Made by a program: the position numbers and the translations under genes. A stretch of DNA of 14,885 nt from Deltaproteobacteria bacterium (lineage in GTDB: Bacteria > Desulfobacterota > Binatia > UBA9968): the NCBI GenBank assembly GCA_023250495.1, contig JAHFAP010000051.1, positions 1-14,885 of the forward strand. Reading direction: 5' to 3'. Numbering within the stretch: the stretch's first letter is position 1; each line of letters starts with the position of its first letter. This document shows, piece by piece, positions 7,766 to 13,992 of the stretch. The notes below the pieces were generated by a model, which ran no database searches, was not told the origin of the DNA, and saw only the letters and a program-made list of their open reading frames with translations.

Positions 7766-8911
7766 TTAATCCTCGACGGTGAAAAGTTTCATCGGCGTCT
7801 GAGTGAGACGACGAGGTCCGCTCGCTTCGACCCAAACCGTATCTCCCAACATGAGATAGCCGGTCTCGGGAATGTACTGGTTGGGATGGACGACGAAGCA
7901 CATCCCCTCCTCGATCACAAAATCATTCTCGTCAACGATTTCCGGAAAGGGAATGGACTGCAAGCCCAACCCGTGACCTCTCACGCGCATGTAGGGAGGG
8001 CGGCAATATTTCTCGTAGCCATGGGCCGAAAAAACTTCCGTCATCACCTGGGAGATCGGCCCGACCTTCTTTCCCGGCCGAACCCGCTCGAGGCTCTTCT
8101 CCATCGCCTCTTCGAGAATGGCGAATTTCTCGCGCACGAGCGCCGAGGCGGGCCCCATGACCGCTGTGCGGCAGAGCTGGACGAAATGGCCTTCAACGGC
8201 CGGCGTGATCTCAGCGATGATGATGTCGCCGGGCTGAATGCGGCGGTCCGAAGGAGGATGGGTACAGTGGCTGTGATCCGAGGCGCTCACCATGCCGAAA
8301 TTATCCTCGGCGCCTTGGGAGCGCATGGCGTATTCAACTTCCGCTGCCAGCTCGTGCTCCGGCATGCCGACCTTCGCCCTTTCGAGGACAGCCGAAAAAC
8401 CGATGTCGGCGATTTTTGCCGCGCGCTCGAGCGCGGGAAGCGCCTCACGGCCCGGGAAGCGCGCAAGAGATTTGAGGATTGAATCCGCGACCTCGACTCT
8501 TCCCTCCAAAGCTTTTTCCAGGGCCTTATAGACTGCGGCCGGCATAAAGCCCCAGCCGACAATGCCGATTTTTCCTTTCAGCCGTTTCTGTTGAACCAGT
8601 TCTCTGACCGCGTCCACGAAGCGGTCCGTGACCCTCACCTCAGGAATCCAGGTTTGCTCCCGCACCCTCCCCTGGTCCCACGGAAGACTGATCACCATCG
8701 TGGCGTCGCCCGAGTTCGTGAGCAGAACAGCCGTATTCGACCCTATCGGCAACACGCCTGAGATCCACAGGATTGGATTCACTTCAAGCATGCTGAGCTG
8801 TCCGGTGGAATAGAAAAGCAAGGCCGAGAGATTCTGCTCCTTCATGGCCTCCCGGAGAGAGCGCACCTTGGCGTCGAAAGAAGCGGCGGCTTGCGAACGG
8901 TTAGCTTGCAT
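7766..8911 (-). CDS. M24 (creatinase/aminopeptidase P-like) protein with altered metal site
   Basis: This protein has 381 residues with an N-terminal creatinase-like domain (about 10-150) and a C-terminal M24 domain. The metal-ligand places read Glu234 (IIAEITPAV), Gln245 (HFVQLCRT), His313 (intact RGHGLGL), His342 (FVVHPNQYIPETG) and Gly356 (MLGDTVWV). The canonical set is Asp, Asp, His, Glu, Glu, so only the histidine is unchanged. I recall the VVHPNQY motif from other environmental M24 proteins, so this may be a real subfamily rather than decay. The frame is open upstream to 9202, but that part lies inside the VOC gene. ATG 8911 has GGAGG 6 bases upstream and starts 38 bases after the VOC stop. 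A creatinase- or ectoine-hydrolase-like amidine/amide hydrolysis is one option; function is not assignable. Confidence 0.82.
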   Translation of the reverse strand: MQANRSQAAASFDAKVRSLREAMKEQNLSALLFYSTGQLSMLEVNPILWISGVLPIGSNTAVLLTNSGDATMVISLPWDQGRVREQTWIPEVRVTDRFVDAVRELVQQKRLKGKIGIVGWGFMPAAVYKALEKALEGRVEVADSILKSLARFPGREALPALERAAKIADIGFSAVLERAKVGMPEHELAAEVEYAMRSQGAEDNFGMVSASDHSHCTHPPSDRRIQPGDIIIAEITPAVEGHFVQLCRTAVMGPASALVREKFAILEEAMEKSLERVRPGKKVGPISQVMTEVFSAHGYEKYCRPPYMRVRGHGLGLQSIPFPEIVDENDFVIEEGMCFVVHPNQYIPETGYLMLGDTVWVEASGPRRLTQTPMKLFTVED

Positions 8912-8949
8912 GATTTTCCTCCATGTTTTTCGCCAGAGCGAAGAACCGG

Positions 8950-9774
8950 TCACTCGGAAATGTCGATGAAGACCCCGCCCGGGTCGGATAACTGATGCCT
9001 TCCGTAACGGCACGCGGCGATCAGCTCGACTCGGCGCTGACCCTCCGACGCCACGCTCACGCTCCTCTCGCGCATCTCCGGATCGGATTTTCTCAACGCA
9101 TCCAAATCCCGTCTGACCGCATCCACGCTTTCTACCTTGAATCCGATGTGCTCCAATCCCGGCCTCTCGATTCCCGCGCCGTCGTAGTCGGTGATATCCC
9201 ACGGCGCGATGACCAGGGCCACCTTGCCATCCGTAAGATAAAAGTTCGGGTCTTCGAAAGCCTTTTCCGCCTGCTTAAATTCGAAGATATCCAGATAAAA
9301 ACGGGCGATGGCGTCAGGATGAACGACGCGCAATTTAATGTGGTTGATTTGGCGCTTCCGCTCCCCGCCCGTCTCGACATAAACCCCTCTTTTGTTTTCC
9401 AATCCCTCCTGCGTGAGGTCGAAGATATTGCCTTCGGGATCGTGCGCGCCGAACGATGCAAAAGGGCGATTGGACGGACGCTTCAAAACCTTGATCGCCG
9501 GATATCTTTCCCGCATGCGGGCGCAGGCGGACTCGACATCGTCAACGTCGATCCCGAAGTGGTGCAGGCCGCCGGGATAGCCCGGTTTTCTCCCGATCAC
9601 GGTCATGCCGACGTAACCGTCGCTGATGCTCAAGCCGTAGTTCAATTTGACGGCCCTGGCTTCCTCCTCAGCCGCGGATTTCGACCTCTTCATGCCGAAG
9701 GCGCACTCGTAAAATTTTGTCTCCCGAACGAAGTTTTCAGTCATGATCGCCACATGCTGGATTTTCGCTAACAT
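8950..9774 (-). CDS. two-domain VOC (glyoxalase/extradiol dioxygenase fold) protein
   Basis: The protein has 274 residues and two vicinal-oxygen-chelate modules. The first (about 1-125) starts with IQHVAIMTENF and has LHHFGIDV (70-77) and DPEGNIFDL (112-120). The second (about 143-272) has INHIKLRVVHP (143-153), GLEHIGFKV (206-214) and DPGGVFIDI (264-272). The likely metal ligands are His7, His72 and Asp119 in module one and His145, His209 and Asp271 in module two, with Asp where Glu is more usual. The fold covers extradiol ring-cleaving dioxygenases, glyoxalases and epimerases; which reaction applies here cannot be told. As first gene of the aromatic operon, a ring-modifying or CoA-thioester-related role is possible but unproven. 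ATG 9774 follows AGGAGG by 7 bases, a strong start. Confidence 0.85.
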   Translation of the reverse strand: MLAKIQHVAIMTENFVRETKFYECAFGMKRSKSAAEEEARAVKLNYGLSISDGYVGMTVIGRKPGYPGGLHHFGIDVDDVESACARMRERYPAIKVLKRPSNRPFASFGAHDPEGNIFDLTQEGLENKRGVYVETGGERKRQINHIKLRVVHPDAIARFYLDIFEFKQAEKAFEDPNFYLTDGKVALVIAPWDITDYDGAGIERPGLEHIGFKVESVDAVRRDLDALRKSDPEMRERSVSVASEGQRRVELIAACRYGRHQLSDPGGVFIDISE

Positions 9775-9837
9775 GATGCGTCCTCCTCAACTCTTGCCAT
9801 TTGGCAGCTTACTCCCCCTGCTGTTCCCCCATCTTCC

Positions 9838-9847
9838 TTGCATGCAA
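9838..9847. promoter_or_regulatory. palindrome TTGCATGCAA, candidate operator
   Basis: This is a perfect 10-bp palindrome one base downstream of the candidate -10 box of the minus-strand operon, about where transcription would start. A repressor bound here would block the operon, so it is a reasonable operator candidate. No regulator gene is in the window. A second, weaker inverted repeat (TGCCATTTGGCA, 9795-9806) lies between it and the VOC start. Confidence 0.35.
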
Positions 9848-9848
9848 C

Positions 9849-9875
9849 CTATTACGCAAACAAAAGAACTGTCAA
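9849..9875 (-). promoter_or_regulatory. candidate sigma70-type promoter of the eight-gene operon
   Basis: On the minus strand a perfect TTGACA (9870-9875) is followed after 15 bases by TAATAG (9849-9854). The spacer is shorter than the preferred 17 bases, so strength is uncertain. It lies in the 183-base divergent region, about 75 bases before the VOC start, and is the only good -35 box seen there for this strand. I find no equally clear promoter for the plus-strand ThDP gene. Confidence 0.4.
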
Positions 9876-9957
9876 GGCTGTTTGCCCTGCCGCGTGGGCG
9901 GACTCTTTTCCGCGCGCGCTCGAGTGTGGTAGGGTCGTAATGCTGGAAAGAGATTCG

Positions 9958-11682
9958 ATGCGGAAGCTCACTATCGAAAACACCGCGCAGGCTTACCTCG
10001 AGCTCCTCAGTCTCCTGGGAGTGAAATATTTTTTTGGCAACTCGGGCACGGACTTCGCGCCGATCATCGACGCCTTCGCCAAGCGCGCCGCCGAGGGCCG
10101 AACGCGCCCGCAACCCATCACGGTCCCGCACGAGTGCTGCGCGGTGAGCATGGCCCACGGCTATTATATGGTGACGGGCGAGCCGCAGGTGGTCATGGTT
10201 CACACAACGGTCGGTACCGCCAACGCGCTCGGCGGGCTCATCAACGCCGCGCGCTCGCGCATCCCGCTGATCCTGACCGCAGGCAGAACCCCGATCACAG
10301 AGCGGGGCTTTGCCGGTAGCCGCGACAATTTCATCCATTGGGCCCAGGAATCGTTCGACCAAGGGGGCATCGTGCGCGAGTTTGTGAAGTGGGATTACGA
10401 GCTCAGAAACTTCGCCCAACTGGAGAGCGTCGTGCGGCGCGCTTTCACGATCGCGATGACCGATCCCAAGGGGCCCGTCTATCTGACGCTGCCGCGCGAG
10501 GTCTTGGCCGAATCCCACAGCGAGCTGAACGTATCGGACGAGGGTCCCATTTCGCCGGCGGCGCCGGCCCATCCCAGCCCTGAGGCGATTCAAGAGACGG
10601 CGGCTCTTCTGGCCGGGGCCGAGCTTCCCCTGATCATCACCCGCGCCGAAGGAGCCAACCCCGATGCGGTCCCCGCGCTCGTTTCCTTGGCCGAGTCGTT
10701 CGCCGTGCCTGTGATCGAGCACTCGCAGCCCGAGTATATGAATTTCCCTCAGGATCACCCCTTGCATCTGGGCTTCGACCCTACGCCGCTGCTCTCGTCT
10801 GCGGATGTGATTCTGGTCGTCGAATGCGACGTCCCATGGTTTGCCGCAGCGCAAAGCCCAAAACCGAACGCGCGGGTGATCCACATCAGCCCGGACCCGC
10901 TGCGCAGCCGCTACCCGATCTGGGGATTTCCCGGCCATCTGTCCATCACCTCTGATCCGGCAACAGCTTTGCGGCTCTTGTCTAACTCTCTGACGAAGCT
11001 CCGCTCAGGACGCGAGGCGAAGATCGCCGCGCGCTTCGAGCGGCTGCGGGCCGAGCACGACCGCCAGCGCGAAAGCTGGCGCAAAGAGGCGCTCGAGAAA
11101 GGCCAGGGCCCTGCCATTGCGATGGAGTGGGTGACGCACTGCCTCAATCAGTTTAAAGACGAAGTCCTGATCGTCAACGAGTACGATCTGAAAGTCCCCT
11201 ACTGCGACATTCGCGCGCCGGGAAACTACTTCTCAGTCTCGGCTGCCGGATCTCTGGGCTGGGGCCTCGGCGCCGCGCTCGGCGCCAAGCTGGCGGCGCC
11301 GGAGAAAAATATCATAGCGGTGGTGGGAGATGGGGCCTACATCTTCAACAACCCCAGCGCATGTCACATGGTCTCGGCCATGTACCAGCTGCCGATCCTC
11401 GTGGTGGTCTGCAACAACGGCGGCTGGAATGCCCCTAAAGCTGCCACCCGAGCGGTCCATCCCAAAGGTTGGGCGGCGCGGACGGAAAACTTTCCGCTGA
11501 CGCGCTTTACGGCGCAGCCGGCCCACGAAATGTTTGTCAAAGCCTACGGAGGTTACGGAGAGGCGGTCATGGAGCCGTCTCAACTCCCGTCAGTCTTGAC
11601 GCGCGCCTTCAAGATCGTGAAGGAAGAGAAGCGCCAGGCGGTGGTCAATGTCCTGTGCGCCGGCAGCGGCGCACCGTTTTGA
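9958..11682 (+). CDS. ThDP-dependent decarboxylase, benzoylformate decarboxylase/acetolactate synthase family
   Basis: The protein has 574 residues with the three-domain layout of the family: PYR domain (about 1-175), central domain (about 200-345) and PP domain (about 385-570). Glu59 in VPHECCAVSMAHGY is the cofactor-activating glutamate. GDGAYIFNN begins at 457, and Asn486-Asn487 closes the ThDP/Mg motif. MVHTTVGTANALGGL places His82 where benzoylformate decarboxylase has its catalytic His70 (recalled motif LHSAAGTGNAMG), a residue acetolactate synthases lack. The Ser26 position of that enzyme reads Thr31 here. Decarboxylation of an aromatic 2-oxo acid is therefore favoured, but carboligation cannot be excluded. 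GGAAAGAG 5 bases before ATG 9958 supports this start over in-frame ATGs at 9940 and 9838. It is divergent from the aromatic operon and may feed it. Confidence 0.85.
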   Translation: MRKLTIENTAQAYLELLSLLGVKYFFGNSGTDFAPIIDAFAKRAAEGRTRPQPITVPHECCAVSMAHGYYMVTGEPQVVMVHTTVGTANALGGLINAARSRIPLILTAGRTPITERGFAGSRDNFIHWAQESFDQGGIVREFVKWDYELRNFAQLESVVRRAFTIAMTDPKGPVYLTLPREVLAESHSELNVSDEGPISPAAPAHPSPEAIQETAALLAGAELPLIITRAEGANPDAVPALVSLAESFAVPVIEHSQPEYMNFPQDHPLHLGFDPTPLLSSADVILVVECDVPWFAAAQSPKPNARVIHISPDPLRSRYPIWGFPGHLSITSDPATALRLLSNSLTKLRSGREAKIAARFERLRAEHDRQRESWRKEALEKGQGPAIAMEWVTHCLNQFKDEVLIVNEYDLKVPYCDIRAPGNYFSVSAAGSLGWGLGAALGAKLAAPEKNIIAVVGDGAYIFNNPSACHMVSAMYQLPILVVVCNNGGWNAPKAATRAVHPKGWAARTENFPLTRFTAQPAHEMFVKAYGGYGEAVMEPSQLPSVLTRAFKIVKEEKRQAVVNVLCAGSGAPF

Positions 11683-11889
11683 GCAGACGCCGGTGGATCG
11701 CTCCGCACAGGCAAGTTGGGCTGTATCGAAGGCGCGCGCTGTGATAACCTACACGTTAACAGAGCATTTAGGCTATCAACTTAGAGCGCCGGCAGCTTCA
11801 CGCAAGCTGGTGACCCCTCGGCTGCGGCCGGAAGGATCGTTCCCCTCGAATGTCAACTTAGTTGAGACGTTTGTATTCATTTGAAGGTG
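11683..11889. other. intergenic region between ThDP gene and small-protein cassette
   Basis: About 207 bases with no convincing gene. It holds a 6-bp-stem hairpin at 11793-11809 (CAGCTT, five-base loop, AAGCTG) without a T-run, and the 9-base string TCAACTTAG at 11776-11784 and again at 11853-11861. The second copy is part of a palindrome. I see no clear promoter hexamer pair and no strong terminator for the ThDP gene. Confidence 0.5.
11853..11865. promoter_or_regulatory. palindrome TCAACTTAGTTGA, candidate operator of the small-gene cassette
   Basis: Six-base arms (TCAACT and AGTTGA) flank one central base, 24 bases before the ATG of the small protein. Half of it recurs at 11776-11784 as TCAACTTAG. 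A palindrome with an upstream half-copy is the sort of site where an autoregulatory antitoxin-type protein could bind, but no DNA-binding motif is visible in the neighbouring proteins. Confidence 0.35.
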
Positions 11890-12180
11890 ATGGAAAAGTT
11901 CGACAGACATACCCTCGATCTGGTCGCGAGGGCGGTCGTTTCCGGCCACCGTGGCTACGGAAAGCAATTGGATCGCGTCGCTGACGCGACCGCAAGCCTC
12001 CTGAAGAACCGCCTGGAAGCCGCCGCGGCCCCAGGGGCGGCGCGCGCGCGCAACAGTCATAAGGCCGAAGAGGCGCTACCGGACCGCGAAACCCTGGTCT
12101 CTCTCCTCAATCGCATTGAAAAACACCTCGCAATGCTGGTACTTGCACAAGGCGCAGATGACCGCTCTCAGCCACGCTGA
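11890..12180 (+). CDS. small protein of unknown function upstream of nucleotidyltransferase-like gene
   Basis: This is a 96-residue protein that I do not recognise. It is predicted mostly helical. The N-terminal third (MEKFDRHTLDLVARAVVSG) is followed by a helix rich in Ala and Leu, a low-complexity Ala/Arg/Gly linker (about 48-58), and a C-terminal amphipathic helix with leucines at regular spacing (VSLLNRIEKHLAMLVLAQ) that could pair with itself or with a partner. There is no signal peptide or metal motif. ATG 11890 is preferred; GAAGG lies only 2 bases upstream, and TTG 11881 or GTG 11887 are possible starts. Its end overlaps the next gene by 23 bases, so the two are probably co-translated. 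An antitoxin-like or chaperone-like partner role is a guess from this arrangement. Confidence 0.5.
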   Translation: MEKFDRHTLDLVARAVVSGHRGYGKQLDRVADATASLLKNRLEAAAAPGAARARNSHKAEEALPDRETLVSLLNRIEKHLAMLVLAQGADDRSQPR

Positions 12181-12778
12181 CATTAATAAGTTTTTCTCAG
12201 CTTTGGCTCGCCGCCTCTCTTCTCCTGCGAAACTCATCTTGACGGGGGGCAGTGAAGCCATGCTGCTTGGAGGACGAAGACCGACCGGCGACCTTGATTT
12301 CAGCTTGGTCATGTCCGACCGTACACCTGCCCTCTCTTCCCAGGTTGAGGCTGCGATAGCGGCGGCCTCACGAAAAGCGGGCGTGGCTGTGCAATATTCG
12401 ACGGACATCGACCGCTGGTCGCAAGTGGCAATCCCCAAGACAAAGACGAAAACGCGCTTCTATAAACGCTTTGGGCCGCTGACTGTCCATCTCCTCGACC
12501 CGAAATGTTGGGCAATTTACAAGCTTGGGCGCTATCTGGATTCGGATGTGGAGGACTTACTCTCGGTGCTGAAACGCCAGAGAGTATCTTGGATCGGTTT
12601 GGCGCGGCTGTGCGGAGAATGCCTGCGCTTGAGCCCGCGCTCGACTCAGCTCTATCTCTTTCGCAGGCAAGTGGAGCATTTCTTTAAACAGCATGGTCGA
12701 AGAGTCTGGGGAAAGAGCTTTAGGAGCGAAACGGCCATTGCGCTTTTCCACCGGACGGCTAAAATCCATGCTCCGTGA
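12158..12778 (+). CDS. nucleotidyltransferase-fold protein (AbiEii/DUF6036-like)
   Basis: The protein has 206 residues. LILTGGSEAMLLGGRRPTGD followed by LDFSL (27-50) has the glycine-rich turn and Asp45-x-Asp47 pair of polymerase-beta-type nucleotidyltransferases, as in AbiEii toxins and related uncharacterised families. The rest (about 60-205) is basic and helical, with ID-RW (about 85-90) and WAIYKLGRYLDSDVEDL (about 115-135), a segment that often supplies the third acidic residue in such proteins. ATG 12158 is preferred over the in-frame ATG at 12116: AAGGCG precedes it and the domain starts soon after. It overlaps the upstream small gene, a layout common in toxin-antitoxin pairs. The activity (toxin transferring a nucleotide, or antitoxin) is not determined, and the family name is from motif memory only. 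Confidence 0.65.
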   Translation: MTALSHADINKFFSALARRLSSPAKLILTGGSEAMLLGGRRPTGDLDFSLVMSDRTPALSSQVEAAIAAASRKAGVAVQYSTDIDRWSQVAIPKTKTKTRFYKRFGPLTVHLLDPKCWAIYKLGRYLDSDVEDLLSVLKRQRVSWIGLARLCGECLRLSPRSTQLYLFRRQVEHFFKQHGRRVWGKSFRSETAIALFHRTAKIHAP

Positions 12779-12786
12779 GGCCGGAC

Positions 12787-12822
12787 ACTGAGAGGTTTTG
12801 TAGGTCTGATCCCGCTCTCAGT
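12787..12822. terminator. inverted repeat between convergent genes, possible bidirectional terminator
   Basis: ACTGAGAG at 12787-12794 and CTCTCAGT at 12815-12822 are perfect 8-base arms with a 20-base loop. They fill the 43-base space between two convergent genes, the right arm touching the stop of the binding-protein gene. There is only a short T stretch (GGTTTTG) in the loop, so intrinsic termination would be weak. Confidence 0.35.
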
Positions 12823-13817
12823 TACTTTCCCACGGACTGCTGAGCCAGCTTCTTAAAGAAGCCTTCTTTCTCCAATTCGTCGAGCGTGCTTTCATCAAGG
12901 TACTTGCGCAGGTCGGTATCCGCCTTGGCTCCGGGAGTCCGCTGCGCGATCATCTCCAACGTATTGCGCAAGCCCTGCTGCGACACCCGCGTCGGGAAGG
13001 AGAAGCTCGACGCATAATATTGGTAAGTCTCCTCCACGGCCTTGGGGTTTTTCTGCTGGAGCCTCTTCGCCAACACGGCCAGCCCCTTCTCCTTGTTGTT
13101 CATGAACTGATAGGTCGCTTCGGCATAGGCCTGCTGAAAACGTTTAACCACGTCCCGGTTCTTCTCCAAGAAAGACCGCCGCGCGGCGATGACATTCATG
13201 GGGAACGCCGCCGTTTTCAGCTCGCTCATGTGAGCGAGCACATTCATGCCCATCCGGACGGCCTCGCCGAGCTCGGGATGCGCGAGGACCGTGGCGTCGA
13301 GCGCCTTTGCGGAAAGCGCCACGAGCCGCGTTGCCGCCCCGCCGCTCTGCATAATGGTGACCGACTGGCGCGGGACGTTCCATTCTTTGAGCGCGAGGAC
13401 CACGGCCAGCTCGTTCGCGCCGCCGAAACCGACGATGCCGATTTTCTTTCCGATGAGATCCTCGGGCTTGCGAATTTCCTTTTGCGCAACAAAGCTGAAA
13501 GGAAACGTATTCATCGATCCGGATATCATGACCAGATCCGCCCCTTGCTGGATCGCGTTGATGGTCGTGACGGCGTCAACCTGGGCGAAGTGCACGCTGC
13601 CCGCAACCAGCGCCTGGATCTCGCGGGTCGAGCCCGGAACCATGACCACGTCGCCGCTCAAGCCGTACTTCGCCAACAGTCCCAAGTCTTTGGGCGCCCA
13701 AACCGGCGCCTGGAAGCCGGCAAACCCGCCGTAAGCGATCAAGTAGTTCTCTTGAGCAGAAGACCATCCAGAGATTGTGATCCAAAGCAGAACAGCCAGA
13801 CACGCCTTTCGAAACAT
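12822..13817 (-). CDS. ABC transporter substrate-binding protein, NMT1/THI5-SsuA type
   Basis: This is a periplasmic ligand-binding protein of 331 residues. A signal peptide (MFRKACLAVLLWITISGWSSA, 1-21) has a basic start, hydrophobic core and SSA cleavage site. The mature part begins QENYLIAYGG and has the usual type-2 periplasmic fold features: KDLGLLAKYGL (about 43-53), LVAGSVHFAQVDAVTTINAI (about 71-90), and RKPEDLIGKKIGIVGFGGAN (about 116-135), where a new domain begins. Ligands in this family include sulfonates, nitrate, pyrimidine precursors and aromatic acids such as phthalate; the ligand here is not readable. ATG 13817 is preceded by GGAAGGAA. No permease or ATPase is adjacent on this strand, so it probably works with components elsewhere. 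It is divergent from a related binding protein. Confidence 0.9.
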   Translation of the reverse strand: MFRKACLAVLLWITISGWSSAQENYLIAYGGFAGFQAPVWAPKDLGLLAKYGLSGDVVMVPGSTREIQALVAGSVHFAQVDAVTTINAIQQGADLVMISGSMNTFPFSFVAQKEIRKPEDLIGKKIGIVGFGGANELAVVLALKEWNVPRQSVTIMQSGGAATRLVALSAKALDATVLAHPELGEAVRMGMNVLAHMSELKTAAFPMNVIAARRSFLEKNRDVVKRFQQAYAEATYQFMNNKEKGLAVLAKRLQQKNPKAVEETYQYYASSFSFPTRVSQQGLRNTLEMIAQRTPGAKADTDLRKYLDESTLDELEKEGFFKKLAQQSVGK

Positions 13818-13855
13818 TTTTGATTTCCTTCCCTGTTGTTAGTTGAGCTAGAGGG

Positions 13856-13885
13856 ATTTAACAATTAGCCACCTGTACTTGTCAA
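13856..13885 (-). promoter_or_regulatory. sigma70-type promoter of the minus-strand binding-protein gene
   Basis: On the minus strand TTGACA (13880-13885) and TTAAAT (13856-13861) are separated by 18 bases. The -35 box is perfect and the -10 box matches four of six consensus positions. The predicted transcript would start about 30 bases before the ATG at 13817. Confidence 0.55.
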
Positions 13886-13938
13886 GCACCAAGGAAAGAG
13901 GCGGAAGAGATCTATGAGATCCAATCGTAGAGTTCAAC

Positions 13939-13966
13939 TTGACACCGGGCTGAGAGATGTTATAGC
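13939..13966 (+). promoter_or_regulatory. sigma70-type promoter of the plus-strand binding-protein gene
   Basis: TTGACA (13939-13944) and TATAGC (13961-13966) are spaced by 16 bases. The -10 box ends 26 bases before the ATG at 13993, giving a short leader of about 20 bases that includes GGAGGG. The two promoters of the divergent pair do not overlap, so each gene can be transcribed on its own. Confidence 0.55.
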
Positions 13967-13992
13967 TGGCCGCGAAGGGGAGGGAAACCGCA

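Noticed and set aside
7250..8482. 410-codon open frame on the plus strand
   Set aside because: It lies antisense across both M24 genes, spanning their junction, and its sequence is low in recognisable motifs. GC-rich codon bias explains it.
8912..9202. N-terminal extension of the first M24 protein
   Set aside because: The frame is open to 9202, but this part overlaps the VOC coding sequence, is Arg-rich and unlike the family. ATG 8911 has a strong ribosome binding site.
9787..10938. 383-codon minus-strand frame over the ThDP gene
   Set aside because: It is antisense to a clear ThDP enzyme and rich in Arg, Gly and His, typical of a shadow frame.
11793..11809. hairpin after the ThDP gene as a terminator
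   Set aside because: The stem is only 6 bp, there is no following T-run and it is over 100 bases past the stop, so it is not reported as a terminator.
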